From assembly GCA_947304065.1 (NCBI GenBank), contig CAMZAI010000062.1, forward strand, positions 1 through 12,908: a DNA stretch of 12,908 nucleotides, in the 5' to 3' direction. Both the position numbers and the translations under genes were made by a program. The notes beneath the pieces were generated by a model, which saw only the letters and a program-made list of their open reading frames with translations, searched no databases and was not told the origin of the DNA. This DNA is from an uncultured Clostridia bacterium. GTDB lineage: Bacteria > Bacillota > Clostridia > Lachnospirales > Lachnospiraceae. Positions 1-6,249 of the stretch are shown piece after piece (positions within the stretch are counted from its first letter, which is position 1; every line of letters starts with the position of its first letter).

Positions 1-134
1 CGGCGTTGCTTCTTTCCGGAATGGACAGCGGAAAGATGATCGCCAAGGCGTTCGGCGATCTGGCAAGCAATTCGGAGAAGATCGGCAATCTTAATATTTC
101 TCCCGATCTGCTGGAGTCGCTGATGAAAAGATAA
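1..134 (+). CDS. C-terminal fragment, possibly SPFH/flotillin-like protein
   Basis: An open frame enters from the left edge (first full codon at position 3) and ends at TAA 132-134, giving 43 residues that finish in ESLMKR. Hydrophobic and glycine-rich stretches come first, then a segment reading KIGNLNISPDLLESLMK. This resembles the C-terminal tails of some SPFH/flotillin-type membrane scaffold proteins, but the fragment is too short to be sure. The next gene starts 13 bases downstream, and its ribosome binding site overlaps this stop codon, so the two are almost certainly co-transcribed. An SPFH protein next to a NAD-kinase-like protein would fit an arrangement I recall from other bacteria; that is memory, not evidence from the window. 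Confidence 0.4.
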   Translation, partial: ALLLSGMDSGKMIAKAFGDLASNSEKIGNLNISPDLLESLMKR

Positions 135-147
135 GAGGTGATATATC

Positions 148-1086
148 ATGGACAGAGCCATGAACAAGATAGTGATCGTTTCACAGAAGACACGATTGCA
201 GGAACTGATCGAGCGTTTTAATACAAAAGAGCAGGCGCAGTTTTACATCGAGCATCTCGGAGCGTCATTTGCGGACTATACAGATGAGGACCGCAAGTAC
301 ACCGAAGCTTTAAGCCTTGTTAAACACGCAGCGGAAGCTAACGCCAGAGTGTCGGTTATCGATAAGAGCTTTCTGCACACTTACATATTCGGCGCGGAAG
401 ATATCGTAATCTGTGTCGGAAGAGACGGTCTTGTCTGCAACACCATGAAATATCTTTCCGACGGCAACCCGGTGATCGGAGTAAATCCGGATCCGGGCAG
501 ATGGGACGGTGTGGTACTGCCTTTTGCGGCAGAGGAAATGAAGGATTTTCTGCCGCAGTTATGCAAAGGCAGGGAGAAGATGCCTTCAAAAAAGATAACA
601 TTTGCCCGTGCGGCAACCCGGAACGGACAGGAGCTTTATGCCGCCAATGATATCTTCGTCGGTCCCTCCAGCCATATTTCCGCAAGATATGAACTTGAAT
701 ACCGCGGGAAGACCGAAAGACAGTCATCGAGCGGGGTCATCATATCCACGGGTCTCGGGCAGTCCGGATGGTTTAAATCGATCATCGCGCAGTTCAACGG
801 CTGCGCAAGATTTCTGCAGACCGGGGAGCGCAGCTATAAAGCGATCGGATGGAGCGACCGCGAACTCTCCTTTGCGGTCCGCGAACCCTTCGCGTCAGTG
901 AATTCCGGAGCTGATATCGTAATGGGAAAGATCACCCGGAACGAGGCTCTCAAAATGAGATCGATCATGCCCGAAAAGGGCGTGATCTTCTCTGACGGGA
1001 TCGAGGATGATTATATCGAGTTCAATTCGGGAACCGAGGTTACGATAACCGTCGCCGAAAAACAGGGAAATCTTATAGTGAAGTAA
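148..1086 (+). CDS. NAD kinase family protein (NADK2-like)
   Basis: The 312-residue product resembles the ATP-NAD kinase fold, which transfers phosphate to the 2'-hydroxyl of NAD to make NADP. The nucleotide motif, normally GGDG, reads GRDG at residues 91-94 and keeps the catalytic Asp93. Next comes PVIGVNPDPGRWDG (108-121), then NDIFVGPSSHISARYEL (167-183), then SSSGVIISTGLGQSGW (193-208). These segments match the layout of the mitochondrial NADK2-type branch (NTDP..., NEVFIG...S.RASYYE, SSG...TGTGS.AW) better than the classical bacterial NadK with its GINTG.LGF motif. The N-terminal 60 residues are not recognisable. The start at 148 is chosen because AAGAGGTG (133-140) lies 7 bases upstream; an internal Met at 160 is a weaker alternative. 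It lies in an operon with the upstream partial gene and ends at a strong terminator. Substrate and activity are inferred only. Confidence 0.72.
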   Translation: MDRAMNKIVIVSQKTRLQELIERFNTKEQAQFYIEHLGASFADYTDEDRKYTEALSLVKHAAEANARVSVIDKSFLHTYIFGAEDIVICVGRDGLVCNTMKYLSDGNPVIGVNPDPGRWDGVVLPFAAEEMKDFLPQLCKGREKMPSKKITFARAATRNGQELYAANDIFVGPSSHISARYELEYRGKTERQSSSGVIISTGLGQSGWFKSIIAQFNGCARFLQTGERSYKAIGWSDRELSFAVREPFASVNSGADIVMGKITRNEALKMRSIMPEKGVIFSDGIEDDYIEFNSGTEVTITVAEKQGNLIVK

Positions 1087-1157
1087 AACGATTTACTAAA
1101 TTTTGATGAACGGATAGCAATATGCGGGAAGAAAGATACCGGCAATATGACTATGAT

Positions 1158-1198
1158 AAAATACAGGAGCGGAATGCGCTCCTGTATTTTGGGTTTTA
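1158..1198 (+). terminator. Rho-independent terminator after the NADK-like gene
   Basis: A perfect 14-bp inverted repeat (1158-1171 and 1177-1190) encloses the 5-base loop GAATG. The stem is AAAATACAGGAGCG and its complement, so its 3' arm ends in TTTT, followed by GGGTTTTATT. It is 71 bases past the NADK-like stop. Because the stem begins with A-run pairs it would also work on the minus strand. The next gene starts at 1229. I found no convincing promoter between this hairpin and that start, so the esterase promoter may lie upstream and the hairpin could sit in its leader. Confidence 0.88.
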
Positions 1199-1228
1199 TT
1201 GAGGTTTATTTATTAGGAGGAAGTATGT

Positions 1229-3997
1229 ATGTTAAGAACTGTTAAGGTGGAAAACGGAGAACTGCGCGGACTCCCCGGAGCGGATCCGAGAGTCACGGTG
1301 TTTAAGGGCGTCCCTTTTGCGGCGCCGCCCGTTGGGGCTAACAGGTGGAGAGCGCCTCAGCCCTGCGCGAACTGGGAGGGTGTAAGAACGGCATTTGAAT
1401 TCGGTCCTATCTCGATGCAGGATACGCCCGGCATCGGAGGCGGACTCTACGATCGGGAATGGCATGTGGACTGCGAGATCCCGATGAGCGAGGACTGCCT
1501 GTATCTGAATGTATGGACGCCCGCAAACCGCACGGATGAGAAGCTTCCCGTGCTTGTGTGGTTCTTCGGCGGCGGCTTCCAGTGGGGCTATACCGCGGAG
1601 ATGGAATTTGACGGCGAGAAGCTTGCGCGCCGCGGCCTGATCGTGGTCAGCGTGGCTTACAGACTCGGTGCGTTCGGTTTCCTTGCGCATCCCGAGGTTA
1701 CTGCGGAATCGCCCGACAGACCCGGCAACTTCGGTCTGCTCGACCAGCAGGCGGGCTTAAGATGGGTTAGACGCAATATCGCTGCGTTCGGCGGAGATCC
1801 CGACCGTATCACGATCTCCGGACAGTCGGCAGGCGGCGGAAGCGTTATGAACCAGCTCACCTGTGAGGAGAATTTCGGCGATATCAGCGGCGCATTCATC
1901 ATGAGCGGCATGATCAGGAATTTTGACAGGGAGGACGATCTGTTCAAGCCCCTGACGCTGGATAAGGCAGAGAAGAAGGGCATTGATTTCTTCGAATTCC
2001 TGGGCGTTAAGAATTTAGAGGAGGCCAGGAAGATCGATGCTGTCACGATTAGGAATAAGTACGGCGAGTATGCGGCTTCGCATCCGAGAATGTTCCCCTT
2101 CATTGACGGCAAAGTATATAAAGAAGACGCGATGACTCGCTTCATCGCGGGCAGACGCGCGCCGGTGCCCGTTATTTCGGGAAATACCGACGATGAGTTC
2201 AGAATGGGCGGTATCAATACCGTTGAGCGTTCGGTAAAGACCGCGTTCTTAGAGACACAGGCGAACGGCGTTAATCCGCAGAAGATGTACTACTACCGCT
2301 TTACTCCGGATATCCCCGGATGGGATCATGCGGGAACCTTCCATTCCTGCGATCTGTGGTTCTTCTTCGAGTCTCTCGGCAAGTGCTGGAGACCTTTCGG
2401 CGGAAGACATTTTGAACTGGCAAGACAGATGTGCGATTATTTCGCCAATTTCATAAAGACAGGCGATCCGAACGGCGCAGGCTGGGACGGAGAGCCCCTT
2501 CCCGAGTGGAGCGTCTATACCGATGCAGACCGCAGCGAGATGGAATTCACCTCGAGAGGTTCCGTAGCCCGCAAGGAGTTCCCGGGCTACGGCAAGAGAC
2601 TTGCGTTTAACCCTTACCTTCCTTCATGGGAGTACATCCCGGACGGCGAGCCTTATGTATTCGGCGACAGGGTTTATGTATACGGTTCGCACGATCTCTA
2701 TGACGGCGAGACCTTCTGCATGGGCGACTATGTATGCTGGTCGGCGCCGGTCGACGATCTCGCGAACTGGAGATACGAGGGCGTGATCTACCCGAAGACC
2801 TCGGATCCCTACAACAAGGACGGACATATGTGTCTGTACGCGCCCGATGTCACTGTCGGACCGGACGGAAAGTATTATCTGTTCTACGTTCTCGACAAGG
2901 TCGGCAATGTTTCGGTAGCTGTATGCGACGAGCCTGCCGGCAGATATAAGTTCCTCGGATATGTGCATTACGCTGACGGGACCATGCTCGGAGCAAGAGA
3001 GGGCGATGAGCCCCAGTTCGATCCCGGCGTGCTGACCGAGGGCGACGAGACCTTCCTCTACACAGGTTTCTGCCCGAGAGGAGACAAGTCGCGTCACGGC
3101 GCTATGCTGACCGTGCTCGGCCCGGATATGCTGACCATTAAGGAAGAGCCGAAGATCATCGCTCCCGGCATGGAATACAGCGCGGGATCGGGCTTCGAAG
3201 GACATGCTTATTTCGAGGCGGCATCTATCAGAAAGAGAAACGGAAAGTACTATTTCATTTATTCTTCGGAAGTTATGCACGAACTGTGCTGGGCGGTTTC
3301 GGATTCACCTCGCGGCGATTTCAAGTACGGCGGAGTGATCGTCAGCAACTGCGACCTCGGCATCGGTTCATACAAGCCCGCGAACGAGGCTTCGGCGTAC
3401 GGTGCGAACAACCACGGAAGCATGGTGGAGATCGCCGGAAAATGGTACATTTTCTATCACAGACATACGAACGGCAATTGGTTCTCGAGACAGGGCTGCG
3501 CGGAGCCGCTTGAATTCGCGGCGGACGGCAGCATTATTCAGGCCGAGATCACATCCTGCGGCTTAAACGGAGCGCCGCTCCCGGATAAGGGAGAGTATCC
3601 CGCTTATATTGCCTGCAATATCTTTAACGAGAAGCATGAGCTCTATGTAAATCCCGAGGCCGCGAGAGTGGTTCAGGCAGGCGGCGAGGGACAGTACCCT
3701 TACGCTTATATCAGAAGGATATCGAACGGTACCACGGTCGGCTTCAAGTACTTTGACTGCAGCGGCGTAAAGGGCGTCAGGATACATACCCGCGCCTATG
3801 CGGACGGCGTATTCGAGATCCGCTCATCATACGGCGGAGAGGTTCTCGGCACCATCGAAGTGCATAATGAGAATATCTGGAAGGCCGGAGAGTGCATGTT
3901 TACGGGCAAGGCATTCCCGGACGGAAAGCAGGCGCTGTACCTGACCTTCAAGGGAACGGGCGGATGCAGCCTGAAGTCGTTTGAATTCATTCATTAA
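1229..3997 (+). CDS. Carboxylesterase-GH43-CBM6-like trifunctional fusion
   Basis: A 922-residue protein with no signal peptide or membrane segment, so probably cytoplasmic. Residues 1-455 are a type B carboxylesterase: GGG oxyanion loop (114-116), EDCLYLNVW (88-96), nucleophile Ser200 in GQSAGG, likely acid Glu323 and His372 in FHSCDLW. Residues 461-780 are a GH43 five-bladed propeller (xylosidase/arabinofuranosidase type), with Asp472 as candidate base, Asp540 in APDV as pKa modulator, Glu663 as general acid with the usual spacing to GKYY, and His728 near the expected metal-binding position. Residues 780-922 look like a CBM6-type beta-sandwich. The likely role is to deacylate and debranch imported arabinoxylan-type oligosaccharides; the substrate is inferred. 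AGGAGG (1215-1220) lies 8 bases before the start. The GH43 begins with no visible linker. The gene stands alone between two terminators. Confidence 0.9.
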   Translation: MLRTVKVENGELRGLPGADPRVTVFKGVPFAAPPVGANRWRAPQPCANWEGVRTAFEFGPISMQDTPGIGGGLYDREWHVDCEIPMSEDCLYLNVWTPANRTDEKLPVLVWFFGGGFQWGYTAEMEFDGEKLARRGLIVVSVAYRLGAFGFLAHPEVTAESPDRPGNFGLLDQQAGLRWVRRNIAAFGGDPDRITISGQSAGGGSVMNQLTCEENFGDISGAFIMSGMIRNFDREDDLFKPLTLDKAEKKGIDFFEFLGVKNLEEARKIDAVTIRNKYGEYAASHPRMFPFIDGKVYKEDAMTRFIAGRRAPVPVISGNTDDEFRMGGINTVERSVKTAFLETQANGVNPQKMYYYRFTPDIPGWDHAGTFHSCDLWFFFESLGKCWRPFGGRHFELARQMCDYFANFIKTGDPNGAGWDGEPLPEWSVYTDADRSEMEFTSRGSVARKEFPGYGKRLAFNPYLPSWEYIPDGEPYVFGDRVYVYGSHDLYDGETFCMGDYVCWSAPVDDLANWRYEGVIYPKTSDPYNKDGHMCLYAPDVTVGPDGKYYLFYVLDKVGNVSVAVCDEPAGRYKFLGYVHYADGTMLGAREGDEPQFDPGVLTEGDETFLYTGFCPRGDKSRHGAMLTVLGPDMLTIKEEPKIIAPGMEYSAGSGFEGHAYFEAASIRKRNGKYYFIYSSEVMHELCWAVSDSPRGDFKYGGVIVSNCDLGIGSYKPANEASAYGANNHGSMVEIAGKWYIFYHRHTNGNWFSRQGCAEPLEFAADGSIIQAEITSCGLNGAPLPDKGEYPAYIACNIFNEKHELYVNPEAARVVQAGGEGQYPYAYIRRISNGTTVGFKYFDCSGVKGVRIHTRAYADGVFEIRSSYGGEVLGTIEVHNENIWKAGECMFTGKAFPDGKQALYLTFKGTGGCSLKSFEFIH

Positions 3998-4012
3998 AAG
4001 GGCAAAAATAAA

Positions 4013-4036
4013 GGGCTGCGGTCAATTCCGCAGCCC
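4013..4036. terminator. Bidirectional terminator between convergent genes
   Basis: A perfect 9-bp stem, GGGCTGCGG (4013-4021) with CCGCAGCCC (4028-4036), encloses the loop TCAATT. It lies between the esterase fusion (plus strand, stop at 3997) and the ferredoxin gene (minus strand, stop at 4059). Read on the minus strand it is followed by TTTATTTTTG, a good U-tract. On the plus strand the tail is GGTTCTTTATAAT, which is weaker. It therefore probably serves both genes, most efficiently the ferredoxin. Confidence 0.82.
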
Positions 4037-4058
4037 GGTTCTTTATAATAAAAAGGGT

Positions 4059-4271
4059 TTATGCAATCGTTTGCACAAGAAGCTCTGCCTGTGGACAAGC
4101 CTCCATGCAGTCGGAACAGCCGTCGCAGCCCGACGTGTCCGAGATGTAGGGGACAGGATGGTCATGTGACTTTCCCAGCATGATGCAGATGTTGTTTGAA
4201 CTGCATGCTCCAATGCACTCGCAGCATCCGCTGCACAGGTTGTTTTCCACTACGATCATTACATTTCTCAT
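4059..4271 (-). CDS. Small dicluster 4Fe-4S ferredoxin
   Basis: A 70-residue protein with two full iron-sulfur motifs of the form CxxCxxCxxxC: Cys13, 16, 19, 23 and Cys49, 52, 55, 59. The second carries the usual following proline, whereas the first has Ser24 instead. An extra Cys17 lies inside the first motif. Such proteins bind two [4Fe-4S] clusters and carry electrons in the cytoplasm of anaerobes. The 25-residue spacer between motifs, with a His-Asp-His stretch, is of ordinary length for an 8Fe ferredoxin. The start at 4271 is chosen over longer in-frame options because GGGGGA lies 7 bases upstream of this ATG and conservation begins at MRNVMIVVENN. It has its own promoter (4330-4358) and no operon partner. 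The redox partner is unknown. Confidence 0.88.
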   Translation of the reverse strand: MRNVMIVVENNLCSGCCECIGACSSNNICIMLGKSHDHPVPYISDTSGCDGCSDCMEACPQAELLVQTIA

Positions 4272-4329
4272 ACAAAATTCCCCCGAAAATGTACACATGC
4301 GCAGATAAGTGAGAAAAAAACGCATTACT

Positions 4330-4358
4330 ATTATACATGTAAAAACGTCTTTTGTCCA
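4330..4358 (-). promoter_or_regulatory. Sigma-A promoter of the ferredoxin gene
   Basis: Read on the minus strand: a -35 box TGGACA (plus 4353-4358; 5 of 6 match TTGACA), a 17-base spacer, and a perfect -10 box TATAAT (plus 4330-4335). The predicted start is near 4323, giving a leader of about 52 bases. It lies in the 318-base gap 4272-4589, which also holds the divergent ABC-F promoter and a leader hairpin; I see no further gene or repeat in that gap. Confidence 0.8.
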
Positions 4359-4464
4359 GCAGATAACACGTTTTCTGAACAAAAAGATCGCGCAGTGGCA
4401 TGATCATACCGCACGTAATTGTTATTTGCGTGGAAAAATGTGGGCAAGAATGTGGCGCAGTACC

Positions 4465-4492
4465 TTGATTTTTCTGTGTTTTTCTATATAAT
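4465..4492 (+). promoter_or_regulatory. Sigma-A promoter of the ABC-F operon
   Basis: A -35 box TTGATT (4465-4470), a 16-base spacer and a perfect -10 box TATAAT (4487-4492) point toward the ABC-F gene. The predicted start near 4499 gives a leader of about 90 bases before the ATG at 4590. The boxes are the best match in the gap. It would drive all three genes to 8492, since no terminator separates them. Confidence 0.78.
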
Positions 4493-4531
4493 GTACTTTG
4501 TGTGTTTATGCGGATGTAAACGCATTAAAGT

Positions 4532-4552
4532 CTGCGGACGCCCGGTCCGCGG
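4532..4552 (+). other. GC-rich leader hairpin upstream of the ABC-F gene
   Basis: CTGCGGAC (4532-4539) can pair with GTCCGCGG (4545-4552) around the 5-base loop GCCCG: 8 pairs, one of them a wobble. It lies inside the predicted 5' leader, about 40 bases before the start codon, and has no T-tract, so it is not a terminator by itself. Several antibiotic-resistance ABC-F genes use leader attenuation. Whether this hairpin is regulatory is unknown. Confidence 0.45.
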
Positions 4553-4589
4553 AATGTGTGTGATGCATTTATGATGAAAGGAAAGCAAT

Positions 4590-6227
4590 ATGATTCAGGC
4601 AAGCAATGTTACTTTACGCCTCGGCAAGAGAGCCTTGTTCGAGGATGTTAATATCAAATTCACCGAAGGCAACTGCTACGGTCTTATCGGAGCGAACGGA
4701 GCCGGAAAGTCGACGTTCCTCAAGATCCTCGCAGGCCAGCTCGAACCCAGCAAGGGCGAGATCATCATGACTCCGGGACAGAGACTGTCCTTCCTCGAGC
4801 AGGATCACTTCAAGTACGACGCTTATACCGTACTTGATACCGTTATCCTCGGAAACAAGCGTCTCTATGAGATCATGCAGGAGAAGGACGCGATCTACGC
4901 AAAAGAGGATTTCACCGACGAGGACGGCATCAGGGCTTCAGAGCTTGAGGGCGAGTTTGCACAGATGAACGGCTGGGAGGCCGAGTCTGACGCTGCGACC
5001 CTGCTGAACGGTCTCGGCGTGGATACCGAGTACCATTACATGATGATGAGCGATATCAAGGACTCGCTGAAGGTTAAGGTCCTCCTCGCACAGGCGCTGT
5101 TCGGAAATCCCGACGTTCTGCTGCTCGACGAGCCTACGAACCACCTCGATCTCGAAGCCATCAACTGGCTGAACGAGTTCCTCATCAATTTTGACAATAC
5201 GGTCATCGTTGTTTCCCATGACCGTTACTTCCTCAACAAGGTCTGCACCCAGATCGCGGATATCGACTACTCGAAGATCCAGCTCTACGCCGGCAACTAC
5301 GATTTCTGGTACGAGTCGAGCCAGCTGATGATCAGACAGATGAAGGAAGCAAACAAGAAAAAGGAAGAGAAGATCAAGGAACTGCAGGAATTCATCCAGC
5401 GTTTCTCGGCGAACGCTTCGAAGTCCAAGCAGGCTACCTCGCGTAAGCGTGCCCTTGAGAAGATCCAGCTCGACGATATCAGGCCTTCGAGCCGCGTATA
5501 TCCTTACATTGATTTCAGACCCAACCGTGCGATCGGCAACGAGGTTCTTACCGTTAAGAATCTTTCGAAGACCATCGACGGCGTAAAGGTTCTCGATAAT
5601 ATCAGCTTTGTAGTGGGCCGTGAGGACAAGATCGCGTTTGTAGGCGCGAATACCCAGGCTACCACCACATTGTTCAAGATCCTCACCGAGGAGATGGAGC
5701 CCGATGAGGGAACCTTCAAGTGGGGCGTTACGACCGAGCGCAGCTACTTCCCGAAGGACAACACCGAAGAATTCAAGGGAGAGGAATCGATCGTCGATCA
5801 CCTCATGCCTTTCTCACCCGTCGACGACCAGCAGTATGTTCGCGGATTCCTGGGCCGCATGCTCTTTAAGGGCGAGGACGGCGTAAAGAAAGTCTGCGTT
5901 CTTTCCGGTGGTGAGCGCGTAAGAGTTATGCTCTCGAAGATGATGATCCTCGGATCGAACGTCCTGATCATGGACGAGCCTACGAACCATCTCGACATGG
6001 AATCGATCACCGCGCTCAACAATGCGATGATCAAGTTCCCCGGAGTCGAGCTGTTCTCAGCGCTTGACCATCAGTTCATCCAGACCACCGCGAACCGCAT
6101 CATGGAGATCACTCCCGACGGAAGACTGATCGACAAGGTATCGACCTACGACGATTATCTCGCGAACGACGAAATGGCGAGAAAGAGGACCGTACTTGCG
6201 GTCAACACCGAAGAAACAGAAGACTGA
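4590..6227 (+). CDS. ABC-F family ATPase, YbiT-like, with one degenerate ATP site
   Basis: A 545-residue soluble protein with two ABC ATPase domains and no membrane part, as in the ABC-F family, which acts on ribosomes. Domain 1 has Walker A GANGAGKS (34-41), Q71, Walker B VLLLDE (176-181) and H-loop His210. Its signature, normally LSGGE, reads IKDSL (156-160). A charged linker (about 245-300) matches the interdomain linker of the family. Domain 2 has a good signature LSGGE (438-442) and Walker B LIMDE (459-463), but its Walker A reads GANTQATTT (352-360) without the Lys, the Q-loop position is Lys389, and the H-loop reads ALD with Leu492 instead of His. So one composite site is intact and the other is altered at four elements. 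An AAAGGAAAG ribosome site (4577-4585) precedes the start. It is first of three close genes. Confidence 0.93.
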   Translation: MIQASNVTLRLGKRALFEDVNIKFTEGNCYGLIGANGAGKSTFLKILAGQLEPSKGEIIMTPGQRLSFLEQDHFKYDAYTVLDTVILGNKRLYEIMQEKDAIYAKEDFTDEDGIRASELEGEFAQMNGWEAESDAATLLNGLGVDTEYHYMMMSDIKDSLKVKVLLAQALFGNPDVLLLDEPTNHLDLEAINWLNEFLINFDNTVIVVSHDRYFLNKVCTQIADIDYSKIQLYAGNYDFWYESSQLMIRQMKEANKKKEEKIKELQEFIQRFSANASKSKQATSRKRALEKIQLDDIRPSSRVYPYIDFRPNRAIGNEVLTVKNLSKTIDGVKVLDNISFVVGREDKIAFVGANTQATTTLFKILTEEMEPDEGTFKWGVTTERSYFPKDNTEEFKGEESIVDHLMPFSPVDDQQYVRGFLGRMLFKGEDGVKKVCVLSGGERVRVMLSKMMILGSNVLIMDEPTNHLDMESITALNNAMIKFPGVELFSALDHQFIQTTANRIMEITPDGRLIDKVSTYDDYLANDEMARKRTVLAVNTEETED

Positions 6228-6249
6228 TATTTGGGAAAACGGAGACGCT

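Noticed and set aside
4059..4382. Longer ferredoxin with start at 4382
   Set aside because: The extension would contain the promoter at 4330-4358 and has no ribosome site; the ATG at 4271 has GGGGGA in the right place.
4938..5801. Long minus-strand open frame (287 codons) opposite the ABC-F gene
   Set aside because: The plus strand encodes clear ABC ATPase motifs here; the antisense frame has no recognisable motif and is a by-product of codon bias.
6196..6249. N-terminal extension of the GH13-like protein from an ATG inside the ABC-F gene
   Set aside because: The extension overlaps the end of the ABC-F coding sequence, has no homology, and the ATG at 6250 has a GGAG site.
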